The notes under the pieces were generated by a model that was given only the letters and a program-made list of their open reading frames with translations, ran no database searches and was not told where the DNA came from. From positions 489,192 to 553,191 of the forward strand of contig NZ_HE978634.1 in assembly GCF_000312045.1 (NCBI RefSeq): 64,000 bases of DNA. The letters run 5' to 3'. Numbering within the stretch: the stretch's first letter is position 1; every line of letters begins with the position of its first letter. This DNA comes from Noviherbaspirillum massiliense JC206 (GTDB taxonomy: Bacteria; Pseudomonadota; Gammaproteobacteria; Burkholderiales; Burkholderiaceae_D). Both the position numbers and the translations under genes were made by a program. Of this stretch, positions 43,599-53,211 are shown in pieces.

Positions 43599-45320
43599 CT
43601 AGCGGCCAACAGCTCCCGGCAGCGTACGCATGGCGACCGGTACCGCTTCTTCGCGAGCCGCTTCTTCACGCGCGGTCGAAGATACACGCGACGCAAGGCG
43701 TGCCTGCCGGATCAGCTGCGCCGCCTTTTCGGCGATCATCACCGTCGGCGAATTCGTGTTGCCCGAAGTAATGGTCGGCATCACCGAGGCATCCACCACA
43801 CGCAAGCTGCGAACACCCATGACCCGCAATTCGCTGTCGACCACCGCCAGCGGATCATCGCGCCGCCCCATCCTGCAGGTACCAACAGGATGGAAGATGG
43901 TGGTGCCAATGTCGCCTGCTGCGTTTGCGAGTTCCTCTTCGCTGCGGTATTGCAAGCCCGGCTTGAATTCCTGCGGCGTGTATTTCTGCAAGGCGGGCGC
44001 GGCAACGATGGAACGTGTCAGTCGCAATGCATCCACCGCGACCTTGCGGTCTTCTGCAGTGCTCAGGTAGTTCGGCGTGATCCGGGGCGCCACCAGCGGA
44101 TCTCCCGAAGCGATGCGCACATGTCCGCGCGAAGTCGGGCGCAGGTTGCAGACACTTGCAGTGAATGCGGGGAAATTGTGAAGCGGCTCGCCGAAGCGCT
44201 CCAGCGACAGCGGCTGCACATGGTATTCCAGGTTCGCGCTCGGCTGTGAAGGATCGGAGCGGGTGAAGGCACCAAGCTGCGAAGGCGCCATCGACATCGG
44301 GCCGCTGCGCGACCAGGCATACTGCATGCCGATCTTCATTTTGCCGTACCAGGTATTGGCCATGGTGTTCAGCGTGCGCGCACCCTGGATCTTGAATGCC
44401 ATGCGCAGTTGCAGATGGTCCTGCAGGTTTTCACCAACGCCCGGCGCATCGATGGCCACCGGAATCTGGTGCTGTTGCAGCAAGGCGGCCGGACCGATGC
44501 CGGACATTTGCAGGATCTGCGGCGAACCGACCGCGCCGGCGGCGCATATCGTTTCATGCACCGATTCCGCAAACCATTCTGTGCCGCCGCCCGTGAATTC
44601 CACGCCGGTGCACACAGGCCCGTGTTCGCCGCGTTCGATCCTCAAGCGCTTCACATGGCAACCGGTCATGATGTCGAGCTTGCCATGCCGCCCGGTCGTC
44701 GATTTCAGGAAGGCGCGCGCCGCGCTCCAGCGCAGGCCACCCTTCTGGTTCACTTCGAAATAGCCGCAGCCTTCATTGTCGCCGCGATTGAAGTCTTCCA
44801 CATTCGGAATCCCGGTCTGCGCCGCCGCGGCACGGAAGGCATCGAGGATTTCCCACGACAGGCGCTGCCTTTCCACCCGCCATTCGCCGCCGGCGCCATG
44901 GTAGTCGTCGGCGCCCTTGTGGTAATCCTCGCTTTTCCTGAAGATCGGCAGCACCTTGTCCCAGCGCCAGCTGTCGTCGCCGGTCAGCATTGCCCAATGA
45001 TCGTAGTCGCGCGCTTGTCCGCGCATGTAAATCATGCCGTTGATCGAGGAACAGCCGCCGAGGACCTTGCCGCGCGGGTAAATCAGGCTGCGCCCGTTCA
45101 GTCCGGGATCGGCTTCGGTGCGAAAACGCCAGTCGGTGCGCGGATTGTCGATGCAATAGAGATACCCGACTGGAATATGGATCCAGACATAATCATCCTT
45201 GGCCCCAGCTTCGATCAGGAGCACGGACACATTCGTGTCCTGCGTCAACCGGTTCGCCAGGACACAGCCCGCCGTGCCGGCGCCGATGATGATGTAGTCG
45301 TATTTGCCTGCGGATTCCAC
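43599..45320 (-). CDS. GMC-family FAD oxidoreductase (choline dehydrogenase-like)
   Basis: 573 residues. FAD-binding YDYIIIGAGTAGCVLANRL at the N-terminus, GMC signature 1 PRGKVLGGCSSINGMIYMRG, signature 2 GAVGSPQILQMSGIGP, and the C-terminal active-site region HPVGTCRMG with DASVMPTITSGNTNSPTVMIAEKAA (catalytic His and Asn). Oxidises a primary alcohol. Downstream of mmsA by 115 bp on the same strand, so the pair may handle an alcohol to an aldehyde and on to an acyl-CoA; substrate unknown. Confidence 0.9.
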   Translation of the reverse strand: MESAGKYDYIIIGAGTAGCVLANRLTQDTNVSVLLIEAGAKDDYVWIHIPVGYLYCIDNPRTDWRFRTEADPGLNGRSLIYPRGKVLGGCSSINGMIYMRGQARDYDHWAMLTGDDSWRWDKVLPIFRKSEDYHKGADDYHGAGGEWRVERQRLSWEILDAFRAAAAQTGIPNVEDFNRGDNEGCGYFEVNQKGGLRWSAARAFLKSTTGRHGKLDIMTGCHVKRLRIERGEHGPVCTGVEFTGGGTEWFAESVHETICAAGAVGSPQILQMSGIGPAALLQQHQIPVAIDAPGVGENLQDHLQLRMAFKIQGARTLNTMANTWYGKMKIGMQYAWSRSGPMSMAPSQLGAFTRSDPSQPSANLEYHVQPLSLERFGEPLHNFPAFTASVCNLRPTSRGHVRIASGDPLVAPRITPNYLSTAEDRKVAVDALRLTRSIVAAPALQKYTPQEFKPGLQYRSEEELANAAGDIGTTIFHPVGTCRMGRRDDPLAVVDSELRVMGVRSLRVVDASVMPTITSGNTNSPTVMIAEKAAQLIRQARLASRVSSTAREEAAREEAVPVAMRTLPGAVGR

Positions 45321-45435
45321 TGTCTGCTCCTGTCAGCCAATGCTTGATCGAACGAATGCGTGCGGCCATTGCGCGGCCGGCGCTTCCATCATCCATGCAA
45401 TGCGTGCCGGAGATTGTCGCGCCCGCCCGGCACGG

Positions 45436-46956
45436 TCACTTCGCGACGGGCATGGTGAATTCCGCGCCCTTGCCTATGGTCTGCGCCCAGCGCTGCATCA
45501 CCGATTTGTAGCGGGTATAAAAACGGATGCCTTCTTCGCCGTAGGCATGCGCATCGCCGAACAGCGAACGCTTCCAGCCGCCGAAGGAATGCCAGGCCAT
45601 CGGCACCGGGATCGGTACATTGATGCCGACCATGCCGACTTCGATGCGACGTGAAAATTCGCGCGCGGTGTTGCCGTCGGATGTGAACAGCGACACGCCA
45701 TTGGCGAATTCATGGCGGTTGATCAGTTCCACCGCACTGGCGAAATCCGGCACGCGGACGATGCACAGCACCGGTCCGAAAATCTCTTCCTGGTAGATTT
45801 TCATCTCGGGCATCACCTGATCGAACAACGTGCCGCCGAGGAAAAAGCCTTGTTCATGACCCGCCACCTTCAAGCCGCGGCCATCGACCAAGAGCTTCGC
45901 GCCGGCACGCACACCTTCATCGATGTAGGCTTCGATCTTCGCCTTGTGTGCGGCCGTCACCACCGGTCCCATTTCGACTTGGGGATCCATGCCATTGCCG
46001 ACCTTCAGCGATTTCACGCGCGGGATCAGGGCTTCCACCAGGCGATCGGCAACGCTGCCGACGGCAACCGCCACCGAAATTGCCATGCAGCGCTCGCCGG
46101 CTGAACCATAGGCCGCGCCGATCAAGGCATCGACCGCCTGATCGAGATCCGCATCGGGCATCACCACCAGATGGTTTTTTGCACCACCCAACGCCTGCAC
46201 CCGCGGCGGATACGCGCCCTTGCGCTTCGTGCCTTCGGTATAGATGTATTCCGCAATCGGCGTGGAACCGACGAAGGACACTGCTTTCACGTCCGGATGC
46301 TGGAGCAAGGTGTCGACTGCCAGCTTGTCGCCCTGCACCACGTTGAATACGCCATCGGGCAAGCCGGCCTGCTGCAGCAACTCGGCCACCATCAGCGAGG
46401 GCGAAGGATCGCGCTCGGAAGGTTTCAGGACGAAGGTATTGCCGGTCGCCAGCGCGATCGGCGCCATCCACATCGGCACCATGAAAGGGAAATTGAACGG
46501 GGTGATTCCGGCGGTCACGCCCAGCGGCTGGCGCAGTTGCCAGTTGTCGATGCCGCCACCGATATTGTCCGTGAACTGAGTCTTCAGGAGCTGCGGCGCG
46601 CCACAGGCAAATTCCACCACTTCGATACCGCGCACCACTTCACCCTTGGCATCGGAAAATACCTTGCCATGCTCGCGGGTGATGGCGGCAGCCAGGTCGT
46701 CATGGTGCTTTTCCAGCAAATCCTTGAACTTGAACAGGATGCGCGCGCGTTTCAGGGGCGCCGTGTCGGCCCAGGCTGGCGCTGCCGCCTGCGCGGCAGC
46801 AACCGCGGCATTCACTTCCTCCACGCTGGCCAGCGCGACTTCGCCGCTGATACTGCCGGTGGCGGGATTGAAGACAGGCTGGGTGCGTCCGCTGGAAGAA
46901 GCAGCCACGCGGCCGTTGATGAAGTGCTGGATGGTCGGTGCGGCAAGGTTGGTCAT
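45436..46956 (-). CDS. mmsA: CoA-acylating methylmalonate-semialdehyde dehydrogenase
   Basis: 506 residues from ATG 46956-46954 with AAAGGAA upstream. Substrate-binding [18 protein letters not shown] carries the catalytic Cys, with [28 protein letters not shown] and [18 protein letters not shown] as the other ALDH/MmsA hallmarks. It converts methylmalonate (or malonate) semialdehyde to propionyl- (or acetyl-) CoA, as in valine or inositol breakdown. Divergent from the LysR gene at 47068, which probably regulates it. Confidence 0.93.
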   Translation of the reverse strand: MTNLAAPTIQHFINGRVAASSSGRTQPVFNPATGSISGEVALASVEEVNAAVAAAQAAAPAWADTAPLKRARILFKFKDLLEKHHDDLAAAITREHGKVFSDAKGEVVRGIEVVEFACGAPQLLKTQFTDNIGGGIDNWQLRQPLGVTAGITPFNFPFMVPMWMAPIALATGNTFVLKPSERDPSPSLMVAELLQQAGLPDGVFNVVQGDKLAVDTLLQHPDVKAVSFVGSTPIAEYIYTEGTKRKGAYPPRVQALGGAKNHLVVMPDADLDQAVDALIGAAYGSAGERCMAISVAVAVGSVADRLVEALIPRVKSLKVGNGMDPQVEMGPVVTAAHKAKIEAYIDEGVRAGAKLLVDGRGLKVAGHEQGFFLGGTLFDQVMPEMKIYQEEIFGPVLCIVRVPDFASAVELINRHEFANGVSLFTSDGNTAREFSRRIEVGMVGINVPIPVPMAWHSFGGWKRSLFGDAHAYGEEGIRFYTRYKSVMQRWAQTIGKGAEFTMPVAK

Positions 46957-47040
46957 AAGAATTCCTTTGGCAAAATCGTCGCTTTTGACAGGATAAAGCC
47001 GCTTGCGGCGTAAATCCAATGAGTTATTATCAAATTCACT

Positions 47041-47055
47041 ATAAGAAAAGCTTAT
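47041..47055. promoter_or_regulatory. LysR-type T-N11-A palindrome in the mmsA/LysR divergent region
   Basis: ATAAGAAAAGCTTAT is a 15-bp palindrome with T-N11-A spacing. It ends 12 bases before the LysR start, so it fits autorepression; the mmsA start lies 85 bases to the left. Confidence 0.55.
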
Positions 47056-47067
47056 GAAGGAGATGCG

Positions 47068-47943
47068 GTGGACCTTACCCAGTTACGGGCCTTCGTGACC
47101 ATCGCCCGCGAAGGCAACCTGACCCGCGCGGCCGAACGCCTGCACCTGACGCAACCGGCCGTCAGCCTGCAGATCAAGTCACTGCAAGCCAGCCTCAATC
47201 TGCAATTGTTCACCCGTACCCCGAACGGCATGATCCTGAGCGACGACGGCGCCAAGTTGCTGCCCTTTGCCGAACGGGTGCTGGATAGCGCCGCCGAATT
47301 CCGGCAGCGCGCCAATGCGCTGCATTCCACCTTGTCCGGCACCCTGGCCATCGGCACCATCCTCGATCCGGAATTCATCCGCCTCGGTGCTTTCCTGAAG
47401 CGCCTGGTGGAAACCTATCCGCAACTCTCGACCCAATTGCAGCATGGTATGTCGGGCTGGGTACTGCAGCAAGTCAGAGCCGGCGCACTCGATGTCGGCT
47501 ATTACCTCGGCACGCCCGGCAAGGATGTGTATGCCCAGACCCTGACTTCCTTCACCTACAACGTGGTTGCGCCCCAAGGCTGGAAAACCCGGGTCGCCGG
47601 CCAGGATTGGCCGGCCCTGGCGAAACTCCCATGGATCTGGACGCCGCCGGAATCGGCGCACCACCGCCTGCTGACCAAAACCTTTGCCCATTACAAGGTC
47701 ACGCCGAACAAGGTCGCGCTGGTCGACCAGGAACCTTCCATGCTCGACCTGGTGAAATCCGGTGTTGGCCTGTCCCTCATCCGGGAATCAATTGCCTTGC
47801 GGGAAGCCCATGCCCATGGACTGGTGATTGCCGATGCGGTCAGCCTGTCGATCGACCTGTCTTTCATCACACTTGCCAAGCGGCGCCATGAAGGCGCCAT
47901 CGATGCGGTGTTTTCATTACTGCAAGCTTTATGGAAAACCTGA
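47068..47943 (+). CDS. LysR-family transcriptional regulator
   Basis: 291 residues from a GTG start with AAGGAGA upstream. N-terminal winged helix-turn-helix [40 protein letters not shown]; the ligand-binding domain follows to the end. Divergent from mmsA; the ligand and targets are probably in that pathway. Cytoplasmic. Confidence 0.93.
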   Translation: MDLTQLRAFVTIAREGNLTRAAERLHLTQPAVSLQIKSLQASLNLQLFTRTPNGMILSDDGAKLLPFAERVLDSAAEFRQRANALHSTLSGTLAIGTILDPEFIRLGAFLKRLVETYPQLSTQLQHGMSGWVLQQVRAGALDVGYYLGTPGKDVYAQTLTSFTYNVVAPQGWKTRVAGQDWPALAKLPWIWTPPESAHHRLLTKTFAHYKVTPNKVALVDQEPSMLDLVKSGVGLSLIRESIALREAHAHGLVIADAVSLSIDLSFITLAKRRHEGAIDAVFSLLQALWKT

Positions 47944-47948
47944 AGCCC

Positions 47949-48156
47949 GGTGGATAAGTCCGGGAACAGAGCTGTGGAGAAATGTGAACAAGCACGTAAA
48001 TCGACAGGGTCACGATTCTTGTCCCGAAAACATCCGCTTGCCATACAAGGTTTGTACCCGTGTTTACACATGCACTAACCAACTGATTCGAAAAAGGAAT
48101 CCGGGGTTTTCCACAGAAAGAAGCCAGTGTTAACTATTACTACCATTTGTATACCT
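47949..48156. repeat. Duplicated non-coding unit C
   Basis: Begins with an inverted DnaA-type box (47949-47957), then CGATT, TTGTCC, TGCCATACAAGG with TTTGTACCC, a second box in direct orientation (48107-48115), and TTACTACCATTTGTATACCT at 48137-48156. Every landmark recurs in unit D at about 364 bp. Confidence 0.75.
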
Positions 48157-48312
48157 GACTTCTTATAAAACCACTTCTGTCTCCTCGTCACGGCGTGAAA
48201 GCATGCCGAACTGGAAATTCTGCAGAAACTCTCTTTGCCCTGAAAATTGCATTCCTGATAAATTCCAGATGCCGTGTTCTTTCGAAGCTTGCAAAATTGG
48301 GCTGTGCCCTCT

Positions 48313-48519
48313 TGTGGATAAAAAGCCGAAATTCGCATGCACTGAATGTGCATAAACCCCTCGGCAAGCGCGATTACTTTTTTTGTCCAGAATTCTTCCG
48401 TGTGCCATACAGGATTTATACCTGTACTTTTTTTTGACCTAAATAATTGATTCACTACGAAGAATCTGAGTTATCCACAAAAAACCCGACTGTAAACAAT
48501 TACTACCATTTGTATACCT
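48313..48519. repeat. Duplicated non-coding unit D
   Basis: Begins with TGTGGATAA (48313-48321), then CGATT, TTGTCC, TGCCATACAGG with a hairpin TACAGG/CCTGTA, a perfect TTATCCACA (48471-48479) and TTACTACCATTTGTATACCT at 48500-48519, identical to unit C over 21 bases including the preceding A. The two boxes span 167 bp, exactly as in unit C. Confidence 0.75.
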
Positions 48520-48595
48520 AACCTTTGTAAACACCTTAAAACATTTTCAACATCGCCCTCATCGCTGGAAAGCAAAGGAGCAAATCCTTGAAAGA

Positions 48596-49369
48596 ATGCC
48601 AATGACTTCTTCGATACCGAAACTGGGATTGATCAGCGCCATGGACCAGGAACAGGCTGGGCTGGTGGACTTGCTGCAGGAAGCTCGCCGAACCGTGCGC
48701 GGACAGCGCGAGTTCATCAGCGGCCGCCTGGAACAGCTGGAATGTGTCTGTGTGCTATCCCGCCTTGGCAAGGTAGCCGCCGCGGCGACGGCCGCGACCT
48801 TGATTGAAGGCTTTGGCGTGACGCATATCGTATTTACCGGGGTGGCCGGCAGTGCCGATCCGTCCGTGCGGATTGGCGACATGGTCGTGGCCGACCGGCT
48901 GATCCAGCATGACATGAATGCCAGTCCGCTGTTTCCGCGCTTCGAAGTCCCGCTGACCGGGCAAGCCAGCTTCGCGGCCGACCGCCCCTTGTCGGATCGC
49001 TTGATGGGGGAAGCAGACAGCTTCCTTCGGAATGAATTACGGCAAGCATTGGCCGAAGAGGACTTGCGTGCTTTCCGGCTGGATCAGCCCAGGGTGCACC
49101 GCGGCTTGATCGCCAGCGGCGATGAATTTATCCACAGCCGTGACCGGCTCGATGCGCTCAAAACCAGCTTGCCCGATGTGCTTGCGGTGGAAATGGAAGG
49201 TGCCGCGCTTGCCCAAGTCTGTTTCGAGTTCGGCGTGCCCTTTGCCGTGATCCGCACGATTTCCGACAATGCCGATCACGAAGCGCCGCTGAATTTCCTG
49301 CAATTCATGGACCGGGTGGCCGCGCGCTATGCCTTCCATGTGATGCAGCGCTTCTGCCGGGGTGGCTGA
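48596..49369 (+). CDS. mtnN: 5'-methylthioadenosine/S-adenosylhomocysteine nucleosidase-like protein
   Basis: 257 residues from ATG 48596 (ATG 48602 is an alternative). PKLGLISAMDQEQAGLVDLL, the purine site TGVAGSADPSVRIGDMVVADR, the substrate site AVEMEGAALAQVCFEFGVPFAVIRTISDNAD with the catalytic Asp, and a C-terminal helix identify the family. It cleaves the glycosidic bond of methylthioadenosine and S-adenosylhomocysteine. Longer than the about 230 residues of E. coli MtnN because of an insert around 140-170, so a variant substrate is possible. Single gene, convergent with putA. Confidence 0.85.
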   Translation: MPMTSSIPKLGLISAMDQEQAGLVDLLQEARRTVRGQREFISGRLEQLECVCVLSRLGKVAAAATAATLIEGFGVTHIVFTGVAGSADPSVRIGDMVVADRLIQHDMNASPLFPRFEVPLTGQASFAADRPLSDRLMGEADSFLRNELRQALAEEDLRAFRLDQPRVHRGLIASGDEFIHSRDRLDALKTSLPDVLAVEMEGAALAQVCFEFGVPFAVIRTISDNADHEAPLNFLQFMDRVAARYAFHVMQRFCRGG

Positions 49370-49391
49370 ACTCGCCGCAATGATTCGGTGC

Positions 49392-52300
49392 TCAATTTTC
49401 CAGAGTCAGAAGACGGGCATTGCCGCCAGCCGCTGCAGTATTGATGCAAAGAGCATGTTCGGCAACCAGGCGCCAGAGTGCAATCTTCCTCCTGGCCTCG
49501 GTTTCCACGACCGGGACCAATGCACCGTTGCGCAATGCAAGCAGGGGCAGAACCGCGGGCAACCGGGATGAATCGACCAGCGCCATGCGCAAGGCAATCT
49601 CGGAATTTCTCACATCATCAATGAAGCGCACCGAATCGAGCACCGCTTGCGGCAAATCCGCCGGAAGCGAATCTGCCTTGGCAAGCACTGCTTGATTGCC
49701 GGCTGCAAATACTGCTGCCACTTGATTGAGCAAGCCATCAAGATCATCTGCTGCGCACAGCACCGCGCCGCGGGGCACGAGAGACAGGCTGTTGCGCTCG
49801 CCCGTCGGTCCCGGCAGTTGCAGCTCCAGGGCCAACGGGCTGGTTTCCCGGTAATGTTCGCAAAGCGCGACAAGTTCTTCGCGCCGGTGTGATCGTGCCC
49901 ATGTTGCAAGAGCATCCAGCGCCGGCGCAGTGAAGTCGGGCCGGGTAAAGCTTGGCTCGAATATGGGCTGTGCTTCGCGCTGCAAGCGTTTCAGATAAAG
50001 GGGCCCGCCCGCCTTCGGCCCGGTGCCAGACTTGCCTTCTCCACCAAAGGGTTGCACACCGACTACCGCACCGATGATATTGCGGTTGACATAGATATTG
50101 CCGACCCGCGCATGGGCGCAGATATATTCGATGGTTTCATCGATACGCGAATGGATACCGAGAGTCAATCCGTAACCGGTCGCGTTGATCGCATCCACCA
50201 GTTGCGGCAATTCTTCGCGGCGATAGCGCAGCACATGCAAGACCGGCCCGAAGACTTCGCGCTCGAGCTCATCCAGCGCAGCGATTTCGATCACGGCAGG
50301 TGCAACGAAGGTGCCATGCGCGCAACCCGGCGGCAGCGGCAATTGATAAACCTTTTTGCCGGCGGCGCGCATTTTTTCGAGATGGCGCAGCAAGGCTTGC
50401 TGCGCTTCTCGATTGATTACCGGACCGATATCGGTGGACAGCCGGTCCGGGTTGCCGATGCAAAGTTCGCGCATCGCACCTTGGAGCATCGCCAGAACCT
50501 TGTCGGCGATTTCGCTTTGCAGGCAAAGCACGCGCAAGGCGGAGCAGCGCTGGCCGGCACTGTCGAAGGCCGAAGTGATCGCGTCCTGCACCACCTGTTC
50601 CGGCAAGGCACTGGAATCTACAATCATTGCATTCTGTCCGCCGGTTTCCGCAATCAAAGGCAACTCGTTTCCTTCTGCAAGTGTGCGAGCGGCTAGGCTG
50701 CGGGAAATCGATTGCGCGACTTCGGTGGAACCGGTAAAGATTACGCCAAGCACCCGCGCATCCGATATCAAGTGCGCACCGACCTCTTCACCACGCCCGG
50801 GCAAGAACTGCAGCGCGGACCGCGGTACACCGGCCTCGTGCAGCAATTGCACGGCACGATGCGCAATCAGAGGTGTTTGTTCCGCCGGCTTGGCAAGCAC
50901 TACATTGCCGGCAGCGAGTGCCGCACTCACTTCACCGATGAAAATTGCCAGCGGAAAATTCCAGGGACTGATGCAGGCGACCGGCCCGAGTGGGCGTATC
51001 AATTCCGATTCCCTGACTTGTGCCGCGTAATAGCGCAAAAAGTCCACCGCTTCACGCACTTCCGAGAGCGCATTCGGCAGGGTCTTGCCGGCTTCGCGAA
51101 TGGCCAATGCCATCAATTCCAGTCGATGCGTTTCCAGCAGGTCGGCCGCCTTCATCAGTATCTGCGCGCGTTCCGCGCCTGAGGTGTTTTGCCAGTCTTG
51201 CACACTTGCCTGTGCCGCAGCCAGTGCGCTTTCAAGCTCGGCCCTGCTTGCCTGTGTCACTTGTCCGACCAGATCGTGGCGATCAGCCGGGTTGCGAATT
51301 TCTTCCATGTCTCCGCACACCGGCACGTCCACCGCGAGCAGAGGCGCTGCCTGCCATTGCTGCGCGCCGAAGGATTGCAATGCGGCGCCGACTTGCCACA
51401 ACTGCTGCTCATTGCTCCAGTCGATGCCGGCAGAATTCCTGCGCTCTTTGCCGAACAGGTCGGCCGGCAGTGGGATGCGGGGATGCGCTTGGCCATCAAG
51501 TTCCCGAGCGCGGGCAAAGGGATCGGCGAGCAGCGATTCGGTTGGAATCCTGTCATTCACCACCTGGTTGACGAAGGATGAATTCGCACCGTTTTCCAGC
51601 AAGCGGCGCACCAGGTAAGCGAGCAGGGTTTCATGCGAGCCGACCGGTGCATAGATGCGGCAGGGGCGATCCAGCTTATCGGTGCCGACCACCTGGTCGT
51701 ACAGGGTTTCTCCCATGCCATGCAAGCACTGGAATTCATAATCGGTGATGCCGCGCGCATTGGACCAGCCATACACTGTCGCTAAGGTCTGCGCATTGTG
51801 CGTGGCGAATTGCGGATACACCGCATCGCTTGCATCCAGCAGCTTTTGCGCGCATGCGAGATACGACACATCGGTATAGACCTTGCGCGTATACACCGGG
51901 TAGCCGGACAAGCCGTCGACTTGCGCACGCTTGATTTCCGCATCCCAGTAGGCGCCCTTCACCAGGCGCAGCATGAACCTGTGGCCGCTGCGCCGCGCGA
52001 GATCGACCAGGTAATCGATCACGAAGGGGCAGCGTTTCTGGTATGCCTGCACCACGAAGCCGATGCCATCGAAGCCAGCAAGATCGGGATCGAAGGCCAG
52101 GCTTTCCATCAGGTCAAGCGACAATTCCAGCCGGTCCGCTTCTTCCGCATCGATGTTCAAGCCGATGTCGTAACACTTGGCCAAGTGCAGCAATTGCTTC
52201 AGGCGTGGTAGCAATTCCTGCATCACGCGAGCACGCTGGGCGCGAGCGTAGCGCGGATGCAGTGCAGAGAGCTTGACCGAGATGCCGGGGCCATTGCGAA

Positions 52301-53072
52301 TGCCGCGTCCTCTGGCTGAATCGCCGATGGCATGGATCGCATGCTCATAAGCTGTGAAATATCTGTCGGCATCTTCTGCGGTCAGCGCTGCCTCGCCCAG
52401 CATGTCGTAGGAAAAGCGGTAGCCGCGTGTTTCGCGTTCTCGGCTGTTGGCAAGCGCTTCTTCTATCGTTTGGCCGGTGACGAATTGATTGCCCAGCATG
52501 CGCATTGCGAGATCGACGCCCTTGCGGATCAGCGGCTCTCCGCCTTTGGCGATCAGGCGCGCAAGTACATGGCCCAAGCCTTGTTCGGTATGGGTCGCCA
52601 TCAGCTTGCCAGTGATGAGCAGGCCCCAGGTCGCTGCGTTGACGAACAGCGAGGGCGATTCGCCAAGATGCTTGCGCCAGTTGCCGCGGCTGATCTTGTC
52701 CGCGATCAGACGATCCGCCGTGGCCTTGTCCGGAATGCGCAGCAAGGCTTCTGCCAGGCACATCAAGGCAATGCCTTCTTCCGAGGACAGGGAAAATTCC
52801 TGCATCAGTGCATCCACGCCCGAGGCTCGGGCGCGTTGCGAACGAACGGCGACTATGAGTTGACGCGCCAGGGCTTGCGCAGCTTGAGTGCTGGCTTCAT
52901 CCGGCACAGCCTGAGACAGCATCCATTGCACCGCTTCGCGTTCATCACGCCGATATGCATCGGTGATTGCAGCGCGCAAGAGTGTCTGATGCTGCGTGAT
53001 TTCGGCTTCCAATGCCGCGAAGGGAGCGGGACAGGAAAAAACTTCCTCGGTCTTGAGCAGCGTGGCAGACAT
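49392..53072 (-). CDS. putA: Bifunctional proline dehydrogenase/P5C dehydrogenase PutA
   Basis: 1226 residues. There is no N-terminal ribbon-helix-helix domain; the protein starts MSATLLKTEEVFSCPAPFAAL and goes into the alpha domain and the proline dehydrogenase barrel (GNQFVTGQTIEEAL, ISVKLSALHPRYARAQ, LRLVKGAYWDAEIKRAQ). The aldehyde dehydrogenase part follows: PLGPVACISPWNFPLAIF, the catalytic Cys at about residue 843 in DSAGQRCSALRVL, and a C-terminal extra domain from about residue 1000. It oxidises proline to glutamate in two steps with substrate channelling. Lacking the DNA-binding domain it cannot repress itself, which fits the divergent Lrp-type regulator. Confidence 0.96.
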   Translation of the reverse strand: MSATLLKTEEVFSCPAPFAALEAEITQHQTLLRAAITDAYRRDEREAVQWMLSQAVPDEASTQAAQALARQLIVAVRSQRARASGVDALMQEFSLSSEEGIALMCLAEALLRIPDKATADRLIADKISRGNWRKHLGESPSLFVNAATWGLLITGKLMATHTEQGLGHVLARLIAKGGEPLIRKGVDLAMRMLGNQFVTGQTIEEALANSRERETRGYRFSYDMLGEAALTAEDADRYFTAYEHAIHAIGDSARGRGIRNGPGISVKLSALHPRYARAQRARVMQELLPRLKQLLHLAKCYDIGLNIDAEEADRLELSLDLMESLAFDPDLAGFDGIGFVVQAYQKRCPFVIDYLVDLARRSGHRFMLRLVKGAYWDAEIKRAQVDGLSGYPVYTRKVYTDVSYLACAQKLLDASDAVYPQFATHNAQTLATVYGWSNARGITDYEFQCLHGMGETLYDQVVGTDKLDRPCRIYAPVGSHETLLAYLVRRLLENGANSSFVNQVVNDRIPTESLLADPFARARELDGQAHPRIPLPADLFGKERRNSAGIDWSNEQQLWQVGAALQSFGAQQWQAAPLLAVDVPVCGDMEEIRNPADRHDLVGQVTQASRAELESALAAAQASVQDWQNTSGAERAQILMKAADLLETHRLELMALAIREAGKTLPNALSEVREAVDFLRYYAAQVRESELIRPLGPVACISPWNFPLAIFIGEVSAALAAGNVVLAKPAEQTPLIAHRAVQLLHEAGVPRSALQFLPGRGEEVGAHLISDARVLGVIFTGSTEVAQSISRSLAARTLAEGNELPLIAETGGQNAMIVDSSALPEQVVQDAITSAFDSAGQRCSALRVLCLQSEIADKVLAMLQGAMRELCIGNPDRLSTDIGPVINREAQQALLRHLEKMRAAGKKVYQLPLPPGCAHGTFVAPAVIEIAALDELEREVFGPVLHVLRYRREELPQLVDAINATGYGLTLGIHSRIDETIEYICAHARVGNIYVNRNIIGAVVGVQPFGGEGKSGTGPKAGGPLYLKRLQREAQPIFEPSFTRPDFTAPALDALATWARSHRREELVALCEHYRETSPLALELQLPGPTGERNSLSLVPRGAVLCAADDLDGLLNQVAAVFAAGNQAVLAKADSLPADLPQAVLDSVRFIDDVRNSEIALRMALVDSSRLPAVLPLLALRNGALVPVVETEARRKIALWRLVAEHALCINTAAAGGNARLLTLEN

Positions 53073-53211
53073 ATGGCGCCTTTCGCCGATAATGATGATT
53101 CGATTCTAGTAAGGGTTTGCAAAGATTAATTCCGGAAATGAAGGCAAGCACCGGAATTTCATATTCCATCTAAGAGAAGCACCAAACAAAATTCGGAGCG
53201 AGGAAACCGGC

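Larger units (their letters stand above)
47944..48595. other. Non-coding region with paired DnaA-box units upstream of mtnN
   Basis: 652 bp, AT-rich relative to its neighbours and without a credible gene. Two copies of a unit (listed separately) recur with a 364-bp offset. DnaA-type boxes: GGTGGATAA at 47949-47957 (8 of 9), TTTTCCACA at 48107-48115, TGTGGATAA at 48313-48321 and TTATCCACA at 48471-48479. A further TTATCCACA lies at 49128-49136 within the next gene. Confidence 0.7.

Noticed and set aside
48195-48437. 80-residue ORF and others within units C and D
   Set aside because: They cross both repeat units and inter-unit sequence, have no ribosome sites and resemble no protein.
49128-49136. 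TTATCCACA as part of the unit C/D box cluster
   Set aside because: A perfect DnaA box, but it falls in conserved coding sequence of the nucleosidase (EFIHS), so it may be fixed by the protein.
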